This document shows positions 17,450-27,804 of a DNA stretch of 64,000 bases, in pieces. The stretch lies in contig NZ_PGVH01000007.1 in the NCBI RefSeq assembly GCF_004168585.1, forward strand, positions 101,616 to 165,615, written 5' to 3'. Numbering within the stretch: the stretch's first letter is position 1; every line of letters begins with the position of its first letter. Position numbers and translations under genes: made by a program. Source of the stretch: Shewanella sp. OPT22. Lineage in GTDB: Bacteria; Pseudomonadota; Gammaproteobacteria; Enterobacterales; Shewanellaceae. Below the pieces are notes generated by a model that saw only the letters and a program-made list of their open reading frames with translations, had not been told where the DNA came from and searched no databases.

Positions 17450-20400
17450 GTGTCAGAAACCCTTTCACACGACGTTCAGACGAACCCAACAACAGCACAT
17501 ATAAAAACTCTTCTTTCTACAGGCCAATTCCACAAGGCATTCATATCGTCAGAAACTCAATGGGGAAAAATCACAAACTGGCATACTGAGGAGCAATTCG
17601 AAATCGCAATTCGCCTTTACAATAATTTAGGTGGCGACAGAAAGTCTGATGCGATTTTATTGAAACTATGGCGTAACCATAAAAGCAGTTATTCATTTTT
17701 AAAGATGCTGTTTTATAAACTCCATCGTAATGGCCCAATCAGAGCTCAAGAATTCTTAGACGCCAATAAAGATCGTTTCAAACTATCAAAAGATCAGCAG
17801 TCCGAATTACTCGGTTTTAGGTCAATCATTCAAAGATATTATAAAAATTACTCTGCTTCTGAAGCCTTACTCAACAAAGCCATCAATCTTTCAACTGATG
17901 ATCCTTGGTTAACATCAACTAAAATACGCTTACTCGTCGATTTAGAACAAAACGAACTCGCAAAGCAATCAGCCATAAAACATTTTGACGCAACTCCAAC
18001 TCCTTCAACACTGCAATTATTAGCCTACGTCATTAATAAGGTAGACGGAAGTGAAGCGCAACTGACTTTACTTGCTGATCATATTGATAAATTTGAATCG
18101 GCAGAACTTTGGCTTTACTTAGCGCAGCTGTCGGCAAATGGGCAGCATTGGGCTTCTTGTCAACAAGCTATAGACAAGTATCATTCTCTCAGAATTTGTT
18201 CCGATAAAAATGATGAGCAAACACTCTTGTCTCTGAACGGGCAATTGGCAATTCACCATAATGATATCGATAAAGCCATATACTTCTTATCACAAGCTAA
18301 ATCAGAATATTGGAAAATCGTTGCTGACAATCTAACTCAAAATAACGCTCACTCACAAAACACCAAAACATTGCCCGTTCCTTTCAAAAGACAGGAATAC
18401 ATGACTTGTGCACCCACAACGTTGTCATGCATTGCAGAGTACTGGGGTACAAAGATCGACCCTAAGTTGATTGCAGATCAAATTTGTTTCGATGGAACTC
18501 CAGACACTAAAGAAAGACAGTGGATAATAGATAATGGCTTTTCTTTTAAAGAATTTGAGCTTAATGAAAGTCTTCCTTATGAATTGATTGATGCTGGAAT
18601 CCCTTTCGCCATGGTGACCACTAGCGGCTTTTCATCCCACATTCAAGCTGTAATTGGCTATAACGCCCGAACTGGAACGATATATGTCATGGATCCATCC
18701 TATTCGGAAACTCAAGAATACTTAATAAAAGAAACCATTGAGTCAGAAAGGTTTAATGGGGCTAGATGTATTGCCTTTGTTCCTAACGCTATCGCAAACC
18801 AGCTAGATAATTTCGACTTTCCGGCATCTACACTTTATGAACGTTATAATACCTTCAGAGTCGCAAAAGAAAATAATGATTATCCCAAAGCTGAAGCCGC
18901 TTTAACTGAACTCAGATCTCACTCCCCCGAACAGCGGTTAACCTTACTCGCTGAACGCCAATTCGCAATCTGGAATAATGATAATTCTGAAATACTTCGT
19001 TTGAACGAATTACTTTTGGCTTCATACCCTAATGAATTAGCGCTCATCAATTCAAAATATTACTGCTTAAGGGATCTGGGTAAAAGAAAAGAAGGCATTG
19101 AGTACCTGAGCAACTACATAAAAAAATACAAAGATACAGATTTAACCAGCACTCTATTTAATGAAATTTATCGTACTAACGAATTCCCAGAATTGATTGT
19201 TCTCTGTTTAAGAATACTTAAAGATCATGCTGCCTTATCTTCAGCAGCTCAGTGGGTCATGGCACATTACTATTGGGCTGAACAAGACTATAAGCAGGCA
19301 TTTGAGTACTACACTAATGCTCACTGTCTAGAAAATACGCACCCTGATTACATAGATAGCTTTTTCAAAGCAGCACGTTACCTTGGCTATACAGAAGGGG
19401 CGATTGAGCTACTTAAGCAACGCCACCAAACTTATAAGATACGTTCACCACAACCTGCAATTAACTTATTTAAGGTGTACGAACTTTTAGACCAAGAGCA
19501 TAAAGGCATTGATTTGCTCATAGAAGCACAACATTTACATCCTGAAGACTCCGAATTAATGGCATTCCTTTGTAATCAATTAATCGATTTAGGTGAATTA
19601 GAGCTTTTTGAGGCAATGAGGTCTAACGCTGAACGATGCTTAGGAAAGGATGACTACACTGAATTGCTAGCTCGTTTTGCTGAAAAAAATGATGACCTGC
19701 GAACCGCTCTCGAATTTTACCAACTTAAATTTTCTATTAATCCATTCATCGCTAAGTATGCTAACGGCTTTATGAGAACTCTGCATAAACAAGGTAATAC
19801 TCAGCAGATAGATCAAATATTAGAATCTCTTTATAAACAACACCCAGAAAACACACTTGTATTAGATTATATCGTCGATTGGCATGACGATATTCTGTTT
19901 AGAGAAAAAGTACTGCAGAGCTTTATCATTATCAGACCTGACTACTCAATTATTAGGCGCCAGTTAATCGATATCTATCTTGAGCTTAATAAATTCGACT
20001 TAGCGCTCGCCTTAGCCAAACAGACTTGTAAGCAAATAAGTTCTGACAATCACAACTGGGCTTATTTAGCGCATTGTTATCAGAGGCTAAATGACAACGA
20101 AAATTCGATTTTATATGCAAAGAGAACACTCAAAGATAACATTGATAACCGAATGGCTTTCGATGCTCTTAACGCTGCAACTTCAACAGAGGAGTCAAAG
20201 TTAAGTGCCCTTGAATTTATCTATGACAACATCAAAACACAACAATCTTTTGGTGATGCAATTTGGTGTTTTTGGTTTGAAATAAAGTCTGTGTACAGTA
20301 AGCAACACTTGGCTGAATTTATCGAGTTTTTGCAGAAAAACTACTCACATATCTGGCAAACATACAGCATAAAAGCCCTTTTTCATAAACAGTTCGGCGA

Positions 20401-22432
20401 TATTGACTCTGGTATTGAATCATTAACGCTTGGTATTACTAAACACCCCTTTACCCCTCGCTTAAGTTACGACTTAGCTGAATTCAATGAGCTCAAAGGC
20501 AATATAGATGGAGCAATCGACGCCTATAAAAAAGCACTTTCGATTAATCCTTATTGGTCAGACGTAAGCAAGCAACTCTACAAAATATATGTCAAAGAAC
20601 ATGATCAATCTGCTGCAGTTTCTGTCATACAAAATGCCATCAAACGTACCCCTAACGATGGTATACTTCATGGCTATTTAGGTGACATCTACATTCAACT
20701 TGATGATAAATCGCAAGCTCTTAGAGCACTCACAACAGCAATAAAATACGAGCCAAATTACCACTGGGCTTGGGAAAACATTCAAAAATTATCCATGCAG
20801 CTGAATCAACAAGAATATGCAATTGAACTGGCAAGTCAGCAATGTGTTCAAAAACCTTATCAAGCCTATTGTTGGAATAATCTAGCTCTGATTACGACTA
20901 ATGCTGTTAAAAAGCACAAGTACTGGAAACAAGGATTATCTTGCGATCAATATTGCTCACAGATATACAGTGATAAATTAGAGTACCTAATTGAAACTGG
21001 TCAATACAATGAAGCGCTTGAAATCTTTGATAGCTTACCTTGGAAAGAGCATCCCCCTTTTGAATTGATGACCCAAAAAGTCGATTTATTGGTAGAGATT
21101 GGTGACAATAAGAATGCGATTGAAACACTCACTAAATTACTCTCAGGCCTTCACGGATATGCCTATCTATGGCGTAAACTTTTTTACTTATTAAAGCAAA
21201 CAAACCAAATAAAGACGCTCATTAATACAGCATTAAAAGCCATTAAAGACAACCAATTCGATCCTAATCTTCTTTGCTACGCCTCTGAAGCTCTTTGGGA
21301 GCATGGTGATCCTCGCAAAAAACAGATTGCACTACAGCATTTAGAAAAAGCGTGTCAGCTTTCACCTAATGAAGAATATATTGCACTCACTTTTGTTGAC
21401 TGTTTAACGCAAGACAAAAATTTTGAAAAAGCCATGCAGGTATTGGAAAAATTTAACCAATATCATCAAGTCAATTATGCACAAGCTCGAAGAGTAGGAA
21501 TCTATTGCGCACTTGGTCAACTGAGCAATGCACAAGAAGCGTTTGATGATCTTATTGAAAACTACGAATCAGACTACTGGTGTATCGACGAAGCCTTTAA
21601 AGCAATAAAACATAAAGACAACAACGTTAATATACTGCAAGTATTCAGAAGCAATTTTGAACAACTTGATAATATTCAAGCTTATTTTTATGCTGAAAAA
21701 CGTTTGGAATTGAGCTCTTCAGCATCTTATCAACACGTACTAAAAGATCTCAAATCAGACTTATCAGAGACAGCTTGGGAGGGAACTTTCATTGCTATTA
21801 TCGACTATTGGTCAGATTGTCAGGCCTCACCTGAACAAAAAATCATTGATGACAATTTACATCGCATCATTAAAAGCAACGAACTTATCAGTAAACTTGT
21901 TTATTGCTTTGGAGTACACGAGCATTTTCACAGTACATTAAAACTAATGCCTCAAATTGAGCATCGTGAGCAGTTACCCCTATTTGTGTTTTACCAATAC
22001 AGTCATGCACTTCAAATGCTTAATCAATGGGAATTAGCTTCACAAGTTATTTTAGATGGTCTCAAAGCTCCCTCAGATGATTCTATACATAACTTGAGAG
22101 TGTGGTACGCCTATGACTTGATCAGAACAAACAGACATCAAGAAGCTAACTTCTTACATTTAATAAACTATGAAGAGCTCGTAGATATAGAAAAGTATAC
22201 ATATCATGTTATTGAAGCATGCTTACAAATAGAATCTGGCTCACTCTCAAATCAAGAGAGTGTACTCGCTCCGCTACTTGAACAGTGTAAAAGTAGCTTC
22301 GAAAATGTTGCTGGACACCGCCTTTGCGAACACGCTAAAAGTACATTAAAAAAACAATTGATGGCAAGTCTTGAGAATCCGACTTTTGTCGATAAGCTAA
22401 AACAATTCTGGTGGATTTTTACAAGAGCTTAA
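17450..22432 (+). CDS. Giant TPR protein with embedded C39-like cysteine peptidase domain
   Basis: About 1660 residues, mostly helix-turn-helix TPR-like repeats (clear units such as AIDAYKKALSINPYWSDV and ALTTAIKYEPNYHWAWENI). An embedded papain-fold domain spans about 310-445. It has YMTCAPTTLSCIAEYWG with Cys320, SSHIQAVIGYN with His397, and VMDPSY with Asp415. The H-to-D spacing of 18 fits a C39-like active site. There is no signal peptide or membrane segment, so it is probably cytoplasmic. The GTG at 17450 is chosen because AAGGA lies nine bases upstream; an earlier in-frame GTG at 17405 would add 15 residues. It stands alone between two terminators. The substrate is unknown; it could be a scaffold that cleaves a Gly-Gly peptide or a degenerate peptidase used for binding. 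Confidence 0.75.
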   Translation: MSETLSHDVQTNPTTAHIKTLLSTGQFHKAFISSETQWGKITNWHTEEQFEIAIRLYNNLGGDRKSDAILLKLWRNHKSSYSFLKMLFYKLHRNGPIRAQEFLDANKDRFKLSKDQQSELLGFRSIIQRYYKNYSASEALLNKAINLSTDDPWLTSTKIRLLVDLEQNELAKQSAIKHFDATPTPSTLQLLAYVINKVDGSEAQLTLLADHIDKFESAELWLYLAQLSANGQHWASCQQAIDKYHSLRICSDKNDEQTLLSLNGQLAIHHNDIDKAIYFLSQAKSEYWKIVADNLTQNNAHSQNTKTLPVPFKRQEYMTCAPTTLSCIAEYWGTKIDPKLIADQICFDGTPDTKERQWIIDNGFSFKEFELNESLPYELIDAGIPFAMVTTSGFSSHIQAVIGYNARTGTIYVMDPSYSETQEYLIKETIESERFNGARCIAFVPNAIANQLDNFDFPASTLYERYNTFRVAKENNDYPKAEAALTELRSHSPEQRLTLLAERQFAIWNNDNSEILRLNELLLASYPNELALINSKYYCLRDLGKRKEGIEYLSNYIKKYKDTDLTSTLFNEIYRTNEFPELIVLCLRILKDHAALSSAAQWVMAHYYWAEQDYKQAFEYYTNAHCLENTHPDYIDSFFKAARYLGYTEGAIELLKQRHQTYKIRSPQPAINLFKVYELLDQEHKGIDLLIEAQHLHPEDSELMAFLCNQLIDLGELELFEAMRSNAERCLGKDDYTELLARFAEKNDDLRTALEFYQLKFSINPFIAKYANGFMRTLHKQGNTQQIDQILESLYKQHPENTLVLDYIVDWHDDILFREKVLQSFIIIRPDYSIIRRQLIDIYLELNKFDLALALAKQTCKQISSDNHNWAYLAHCYQRLNDNENSILYAKRTLKDNIDNRMAFDALNAATSTEESKLSALEFIYDNIKTQQSFGDAIWCFWFEIKSVYSKQHLAEFIEFLQKNYSHIWQTYSIKALFHKQFGDIDSGIESLTLGITKHPFTPRLSYDLAEFNELKGNIDGAIDAYKKALSINPYWSDVSKQLYKIYVKEHDQSAAVSVIQNAIKRTPNDGILHGYLGDIYIQLDDKSQALRALTTAIKYEPNYHWAWENIQKLSMQLNQQEYAIELASQQCVQKPYQAYCWNNLALITTNAVKKHKYWKQGLSCDQYCSQIYSDKLEYLIETGQYNEALEIFDSLPWKEHPPFELMTQKVDLLVEIGDNKNAIETLTKLLSGLHGYAYLWRKLFYLLKQTNQIKTLINTALKAIKDNQFDPNLLCYASEALWEHGDPRKKQIALQHLEKACQLSPNEEYIALTFVDCLTQDKNFEKAMQVLEKFNQYHQVNYAQARRVGIYCALGQLSNAQEAFDDLIENYESDYWCIDEAFKAIKHKDNNVNILQVFRSNFEQLDNIQAYFYAEKRLELSSSASYQHVLKDLKSDLSETAWEGTFIAIIDYWSDCQASPEQKIIDDNLHRIIKSNELISKLVYCFGVHEHFHSTLKLMPQIEHREQLPLFVFYQYSHALQMLNQWELASQVILDGLKAPSDDSIHNLRVWYAYDLIRTNRHQEANFLHLINYEELVDIEKYTYHVIEACLQIESGSLSNQESVLAPLLEQCKSSFENVAGHRLCEHAKSTLKKQLMASLENPTFVDKLKQFWWIFTRA

Positions 22433-22457
22433 ATAACCTGAACTCGGGTTAAATACA

Positions 22458-22486
22458 AAAGAGGTGGCAATTGCCACCTCTTTATT
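22458..22486. terminator. Bidirectional terminator
   Basis: AAGAGGTGGCAA-TTGCCACCTCTT is a perfect 12-bp palindrome with flanking A and T tracts. It lies between the convergent ends of the TPR gene and the S46 peptidase. Confidence 0.75.
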
Positions 22487-22503
22487 TGAAACTAAAACAG
22501 AAA

Positions 22504-24660
22504 TTACTTAACAATTTCCATTTCATCAAGCAGGTTATCTGCATGATCTAGGTACTTCATAACCCAAAGCATATAACGGCTATCGACTTGGATTGAGCGG
22601 TTGGTTTGCGGATCGTATCCCCAATCACCAATGATACTTTCGTATACACCGTCAAATAACAAACCTACTAGTTCAGCGCGACCATTTAAGGTAGGAGAGC
22701 CTGAGTTACCACCCGTAGTATCAAGTGTAGATAAAAAGTTCACAGGCACAGAGTCGATTTCTTTCATGTAGTAATCGCCGTACTGTTTGTTTTTAATCAG
22801 CTCAAGTTCTTTCTTAGGCGCATCAAATGGGTCTTTACCTGTGTCTTTTTGCAAAATGCCTTCTAAACGAGTAAATGGCAATGCATATAAGCCATCTTCA
22901 GGCGAGTAACCTTTAACATGACCAACACTTACACGCAGGCTAGAGTTTGCATCCGCATAAACAGGTTTACCTTGCTCTTTGTTATAAGCAATGATTGCTG
23001 CCATATACTGTGGACGAACTTTCATTAGCTCACCCGCACGCTCTTTGGCTTCGTTTTCACGCTTAATACGTGCATCGTAAGTTGCTACGGCATATTGGAT
23101 AAATGGATCATTCGACGCTTTAAAATCTGCTGTAGATTTCTTCATCCAACCTAAACGAGTTTCTTTGTCTGTCAGTTTCGTTTTGGCATACATGCTGTCT
23201 AAACGCTTAACTAGCTGAGCTTTAGTCGTGCTGTTGGTAATACCGAAAACAGCATCTAAAGAAGGCAAACGTTCAGATTTAGCCAGTTTTGAATAACGTC
23301 CAAGCAGATCCAGCAAGAATGCTTTTTCAACTTTTGCAGAGAAACGACGATCGATACGCTCAAGGCTTGCTACAAAACGCTTCATATCACGATCTTGATA
23401 GCCAGGCTCACGCTTCATATCTGGCAACATTTTTTCATGCGCATAGCGGTATAAACGGTCTGCTGTTTTCAGCATCGCACTGTAACCCATATAGCCAATT
23501 AACAGCTTGCGTTCTTGATGCTTTTCGCCTTGCTTAACTAACTCATCTAAACGAGCCAATGTTTTGCCATATTTTGCTTCACGATTTGAATCAGCTGCAA
23601 TCCATTTTGCTAACGCAGCTTCACGATCTTTGCGAGCTTGTAGCATGTTTGACTTGCCGTAAGATTCAATCATCGAAGTGAAGTTTTTCGCATAGTTAGC
23701 GAGTCCAGCTAATGTGCTTTCGTATTTAATACGATCTTCACTACCTTCTGGCGATGCTTCTTTAATATCAGTAATGATACTTTCACGTAGCATTTTGCTG
23801 TATGGGTAGTTCTTCTCAAAAGTATTTTCTACTTCAGCAGCGGTGCGGTAACGGTTAGTACGACCTGGGTAGCCTGTCACCATTACAAAATCACCGTCTT
23901 GAACGCCTTTAGCCGATACTTTTAAGAAGCTTTTTGGCTCATACGGCACGTTATCCTTGCTGAAGTCAGCAGGTTTACCGTCTTTGTTTACGTAAGCACG
24001 ATAGAATGAAAAGTCACCCGTATGACGTGGCCACATCCAGTTATCGATATCACCACCGTACTTACCCACACTACCGGCTGGGTTATACACTAAGCGAACG
24101 TCACGAATTTCCATTTGTCTAATGAGATAGTACTCAAGACCACCGTGGAAGCTGTATACATTACAGCGATATCCGTCTTCTTTTTCACACTCAGCGACTA
24201 ACTGCTTTTCTTTATTTTCTACACCTTTGTAGAAAGCTTCACCTTTGAGGTTTTCAATACCATTTTTTACTTTATCGGTTACGTTAGTGACTTTTTCAGT
24301 GACGTATATACGTGAACCCGGTGCCGCTGGTAATTCGTCTTTAAACGTCTTAGCTAAGAAACCATCTTTTAGTAAGTTGTTTTCTGCTGTTGAATTATAT
24401 TGAATTGAACCGTAAGCACAGTGATGGTTTGTTACCACTAAGCCTTTCGGTGATACAAATGACGCAGTACAACCACCAAGACTAATAACGGCATTCATTG
24501 GGAATTCTGTTAGCTTTGAAATTGACTTCGCATCAATCTCTAAACCCTTTGCTTTTAGCTCAGCGGCCATTGATGGTAGTTGGTATGGTTGCCACATACC
24601 TTCATCAGCAACGCTGTTAAAGCTTGCAGCTACAGCTGCAGCGAGTAACCATTTCTTCAT
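22504..24660 (-). CDS. S46 family dipeptidyl-peptidase (DPP7/DPP11 type)
   Basis: A 718-residue periplasmic or secreted serine exopeptidase that removes dipeptides from oligopeptides. Signal peptide: MKKWLLAAAVAASFNSVA with DEGMW following, as in the family. Catalytic elements: VTNHHCAYG (His79/His80), a D-x-D-N-W-M-W-P-R-H region (GGDIDNWMWPRHTGDF), and TGGNSGSP with Ser653. Eighteen residues after the Ser, FDGVYES has Gly; family knowledge says Gly here marks DPP7-like (hydrophobic P1) and Arg marks DPP11 (acidic P1). The specificity call is therefore DPP7-like, by inference. Monocistronic. Confidence 0.9.
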   Translation of the reverse strand: MKKWLLAAAVAASFNSVADEGMWQPYQLPSMAAELKAKGLEIDAKSISKLTEFPMNAVISLGGCTASFVSPKGLVVTNHHCAYGSIQYNSTAENNLLKDGFLAKTFKDELPAAPGSRIYVTEKVTNVTDKVKNGIENLKGEAFYKGVENKEKQLVAECEKEDGYRCNVYSFHGGLEYYLIRQMEIRDVRLVYNPAGSVGKYGGDIDNWMWPRHTGDFSFYRAYVNKDGKPADFSKDNVPYEPKSFLKVSAKGVQDGDFVMVTGYPGRTNRYRTAAEVENTFEKNYPYSKMLRESIITDIKEASPEGSEDRIKYESTLAGLANYAKNFTSMIESYGKSNMLQARKDREAALAKWIAADSNREAKYGKTLARLDELVKQGEKHQERKLLIGYMGYSAMLKTADRLYRYAHEKMLPDMKREPGYQDRDMKRFVASLERIDRRFSAKVEKAFLLDLLGRYSKLAKSERLPSLDAVFGITNSTTKAQLVKRLDSMYAKTKLTDKETRLGWMKKSTADFKASNDPFIQYAVATYDARIKRENEAKERAGELMKVRPQYMAAIIAYNKEQGKPVYADANSSLRVSVGHVKGYSPEDGLYALPFTRLEGILQKDTGKDPFDAPKKELELIKNKQYGDYYMKEIDSVPVNFLSTLDTTGGNSGSPTLNGRAELVGLLFDGVYESIIGDWGYDPQTNRSIQVDSRYMLWVMKYLDHADNLLDEMEIVK

Positions 24661-24776
24661 GGAAGATTCTCTCTTATTATGATCCAGACCTAGTCCCTGT
24701 TCTAGGCAGTTCCGGCTTTTGCCAAAGATAGGCGTTATGCACTTAATAAAGCCGTTTACTTAATTAAATACATAAC

Positions 24777-24804
24777 AAAAAAGCCAGGCGAAGGCCTGAC
24801 TTTA
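24777..24804 (-). terminator. Terminator after aromatic permease gene
   Basis: On the minus strand, AGTCAGGC-CTTC-GCCTGGCT is followed by TTTTTTG. It ends the permease transcript before the S46 peptidase promoter. Confidence 0.75.
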
Positions 24805-24834
24805 TCACAATTAATTTGCTATTGGTGTAGTAAG

Positions 24835-26043
24835 TTAGCTAAAACTTGTAACAATAATTTGTGCCGCTACAATTGCCACACCGGCGACGCCTAATCCAAC
24901 CAATGCGGCATTACCACCAGAGACCTGATAGCCTTCTTGAGTCTGCTTACGCTGCTTAATAGCCATCACTATCGGCAAGAAAATGATCATTACTGTTAAA
25001 GGTACACCAGCATAACCAAGTACTTTTACAAAGCCATCTGGATAAAACAAAGCGCACAACAATGGTGGAATAAAAGTTAATAACCAAGTTTTCGCTCTAC
25101 CAGCAACACCGTTGCGAGCACGAGTCAATTCAGCAAGGAAGTCAAATAGACTCATCGTTACGCCTAAGAAAGAGGTGATCAGCGCCAAATCTGCAAAAAA
25201 GCTAATCGCCTGATCAATAAAAGGCAGGTGAGAAACATTTTGTAATGCAACCACGAGTTTAGGTAATGAGCCATTAAATTCGTTTATGGTATCCCCACCA
25301 ACGGTACCTATCGTAACCAATAACCAAAAAATATAACAAATTAGTGGGATGCTTGAACCAATCAACAATACTTTTTTAAGGCTTTTAACTTCACCATCTA
25401 AATATCGTACGAGAGTAGCAATACAAACATGAAAACCAAAAGAGGTAAACACCACTGGAATTGCTGCCAGCAAAATGTTGCTATAACCACCTTTTTCAAT
25501 TGCAGCTGTAAGGTTGTCAGCAACAATCGTTGAAATATGAACTTCTGGAGATAAAAAGAATACTACGACAACAAACAGTGCGATCATTAAGGGGAAAAGA
25601 AAACGAGACACCTTATCGACTAGGCTAACGCCGACGGCAACGAAACCACCAAAAATAAGTGTAAATAAAGTGATAGTCAGTTTTGAATCGACAGGTTGAC
25701 CGAAAGCTAACTCTAATTTAGATGCAAAAAGTGAAGAACCACCAAGCAAATAAACCATCGTCAATGCATACAGTAAACTGAGAAACGAAGCACCTTGAAT
25801 AAACTGCCCCGCTTTGCCTAGTGTTTTTCCGGTGATGGCGTGAACATTGTCACCCACACCACTGCGTAAATTAATTTCGAGCATTAATAATGCGGTATAC
25901 GCAGTGATAACCCAAATCACCATAAGTAACGCTATTGCGGGTAGGGTTCCAAGTCCCGCCGTAGCGAGAGGAAGTGCCAACATACCACCACCAATGGCTG
26001 TACCTGACACTATGGCTATTGAGCCTAAAAGTTTCGAATTCAC
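24835..26043 (-). CDS. Aromatic amino acid permease (TyrP/Mtr, HAAAP family)
   Basis: A 402-residue inner-membrane transporter with about 11 helices. The N-terminal SIAIVSGTAIGGGMLALPLA is the classic HAAAP motif for proton-driven uptake of tyrosine or tryptophan. FTSFGFHVCIATLVRYL and FLGVTMSLFDFLAE are further family landmarks. It is closer in feel to TyrP than to Mtr, but tyrosine versus tryptophan cannot be settled by eye. Monocistronic with terminators on both sides. Confidence 0.88.
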   Translation of the reverse strand: MNSKLLGSIAIVSGTAIGGGMLALPLATAGLGTLPAIALLMVIWVITAYTALLMLEINLRSGVGDNVHAITGKTLGKAGQFIQGASFLSLLYALTMVYLLGGSSLFASKLELAFGQPVDSKLTITLFTLIFGGFVAVGVSLVDKVSRFLFPLMIALFVVVVFFLSPEVHISTIVADNLTAAIEKGGYSNILLAAIPVVFTSFGFHVCIATLVRYLDGEVKSLKKVLLIGSSIPLICYIFWLLVTIGTVGGDTINEFNGSLPKLVVALQNVSHLPFIDQAISFFADLALITSFLGVTMSLFDFLAELTRARNGVAGRAKTWLLTFIPPLLCALFYPDGFVKVLGYAGVPLTVMIIFLPIVMAIKQRKQTQEGYQVSGGNAALVGLGVAGVAIVAAQIIVTSFS

Positions 26044-26106
26044 AAAGTTATCCTAATATTCTAATAATTATCTTCTCCCACCAGCAATTTACTGCATTGC
26101 AAAGGG

Positions 26107-26138
26107 CATAAAAAAGCTTGCAAAATGCAAGCTTTTCC
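26107..26138 (-). terminator. Terminator with perfect 11-bp stem
   Basis: AAAAGCTTGCA-AAA-TGCAAGCTTTT is perfect and, on the minus strand, ends in TTTTTTATG. It ends the gene at 26208-27020. Confidence 0.8.
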
Positions 26139-26207
26139 AAACTATTGGCTCGAACCTATCAAAACAAATTGTCTACGGCAACCCTTATTAAACTAAGCTT
26201 CATATAA

Positions 26208-27020
26208 TCAAACATCTGTCTCATCGTGTGTGACGGTAATTAGGCGTTGTTGTTGAGTTAGCGAACCATCTGAAGATTTAAACGTTAGTTGTAGACGATA
26301 TTTGCCGACGCTTGGCTGATGAATCCTTAATGACATGTTTTGATTACCTGGTGATAACTCTTGTTCAAATGATCCAGCCGCCATATCGTTCGCATCAAAA
26401 AGTTTAGCTGTTACTGTGCCTCTTACTTCCGAAGCCACATCGAAAGTGACATGAGTGCCATCAGAATTAAATGGGATCTGATGCGTCAGATTAGCCACAC
26501 TGAATGAGGAGTTATCAGGATGCTTTTGAACTTGAGTTTCAATACGATGAACGATGCTGTTTCCTGAAGCATAAACATAATTGCTCGCTTGGGCAGGTGC
26601 AATGATGCCACTACCATTTTGCTTACCAGCACGGATCCCTACAAGATTATGGTTGATGGCATTAGCCAATTCATAAGACCAAGACTTCATGCTTTCTTGC
26701 TCTGGCTGTTTGATCACAACTTTTACATTTTCAGGTAACTGACGCTCTTCGCGGTCAAACAATTTAAGAATAACCACATCGCCAGGTTCTAATTGAGTAT
26801 TTTGAACGCTGATTTTTCCTACAAGTCTGCGTCCCTCAATTTGTTGAGGAGAGACGCTAAACTTCAGTGGTTTGTTTTGGCTATATGATGTCATCATTTT
26901 GGGAGCAGCTTGTTGATTGCCAGCTTCAGCAGCATAGCTCACCACAACATTTCCTAAAGACATCACGCCACACAAAACAGCGATTGTTTTCAATTGTGCT
27001 TTCCTAGATAATGATTCCAT
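26208..27020 (-). CDS. Exported protein of unknown function, Ig-like C-terminus
   Basis: About 270 residues from the ATG at 27020, which has GGGAG ten bases upstream; a TTG eleven codons earlier is possible but lacks support. The N-terminus MESLSRKAQLKTIAVLCGVM, with a hydrophobic stretch ending VVSYAAEA, looks like a signal peptide. The rest is beta-rich. The C-terminal half (about 180-270) reads like an Ig/transglutaminase-type fold, with paired strands such as HVTFDVASEVRGTVTAKLFD and GKYRLQLTF. It may belong to a DUF4785-type family, but I am not certain. Function not assigned. Confidence 0.6.
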   Translation of the reverse strand: MESLSRKAQLKTIAVLCGVMSLGNVVVSYAAEAGNQQAAPKMMTSYSQNKPLKFSVSPQQIEGRRLVGKISVQNTQLEPGDVVILKLFDREERQLPENVKVVIKQPEQESMKSWSYELANAINHNLVGIRAGKQNGSGIIAPAQASNYVYASGNSIVHRIETQVQKHPDNSSFSVANLTHQIPFNSDGTHVTFDVASEVRGTVTAKLFDANDMAAGSFEQELSPGNQNMSLRIHQPSVGKYRLQLTFKSSDGSLTQQQRLITVTHDETDV

Positions 27021-27202
27021 TGCAGGTAACTCCCAACGCCTAATCAAACTCAATATCTAAATTTTAGCTAAATATAGACAAACTGCTCTAAGGTGAAAAC
27101 CTGAGAGGCCCTTAATTATTGTTCACATAAACAACATTAAAAATTGAAGAAAGAAAATAAAACACAGAAAATACACTGCTTTCTTTTTTCAGAGATTACA
27201 TT

Positions 27203-27760
27203 TTGGACGCATTTTTAGTTTCTACCACGAGTGTTGCTATTGCCGAAATTGGTGACAAGACTCAACTTTTAGCACTTCTTTTAGCCGCTAGGTTCTCAAA
27301 TAGAACGGCAATTATATTGGGAATTTTTATTGCAACGCTTTTAAACCACTTACTCGCAGCCCTCTTCGGGGAATGGGTGATATCTTATCTGTCACCGAAT
27401 ATCGCTCAGCTGCTCGTTGGGATGAGCTTCATCATTATTGGATTATGGATTTTAATTCCAGACAAGCCCGATAATGAAGACTCTCGTTTTTATCGTTATG
27501 GGCCGTTACTCGCAACAACGGTTCTATTTTTTGTCGCTGAAATTGGCGATAAAACTCAGGTCGCAACGGTCTTTTTAGCTGCTAAATATCAACAGCTCAT
27601 TCCAGTTTTAGCGGGTACTACGATAGGAATGTTACTTGCCAATGTACCTGTCGTTTTGATGGGGCATATGGGTTCAAAAAAGCTGCCATTAAAGTGGATT
27701 AGACTTGTTTGTGCCATATTATTCGGATTTATCGGTATTATTACCTTGGTAAAGATTTAG
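27203..27760 (+). CDS. mneA: TMEM165/GDT1 (UPF0016) family, probable Mn2+ exporter MneA
   Basis: A 185-residue inner-membrane protein with six hydrophobic helices in two homologous halves. Each half carries the family signature E-x-G-D-K-T-Q: Glu15-Ile-Gly-Asp-Lys-Thr-Gln and again at Glu113. Bacterial members such as Vibrio MneA export manganese. The start is TTG at 27203; no ATG fits and the first helix needs these residues. The symbol is by family analogy. Confidence 0.85.
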   Translation: MDAFLVSTTSVAIAEIGDKTQLLALLLAARFSNRTAIILGIFIATLLNHLLAALFGEWVISYLSPNIAQLLVGMSFIIIGLWILIPDKPDNEDSRFYRYGPLLATTVLFFVAEIGDKTQVATVFLAAKYQQLIPVLAGTTIGMLLANVPVVLMGHMGSKKLPLKWIRLVCAILFGFIGIITLVKI

Positions 27761-27804
27761 GCATTTGATCTTAATGACAAATTAATACAGGATTAATTAA
27801 ATTT

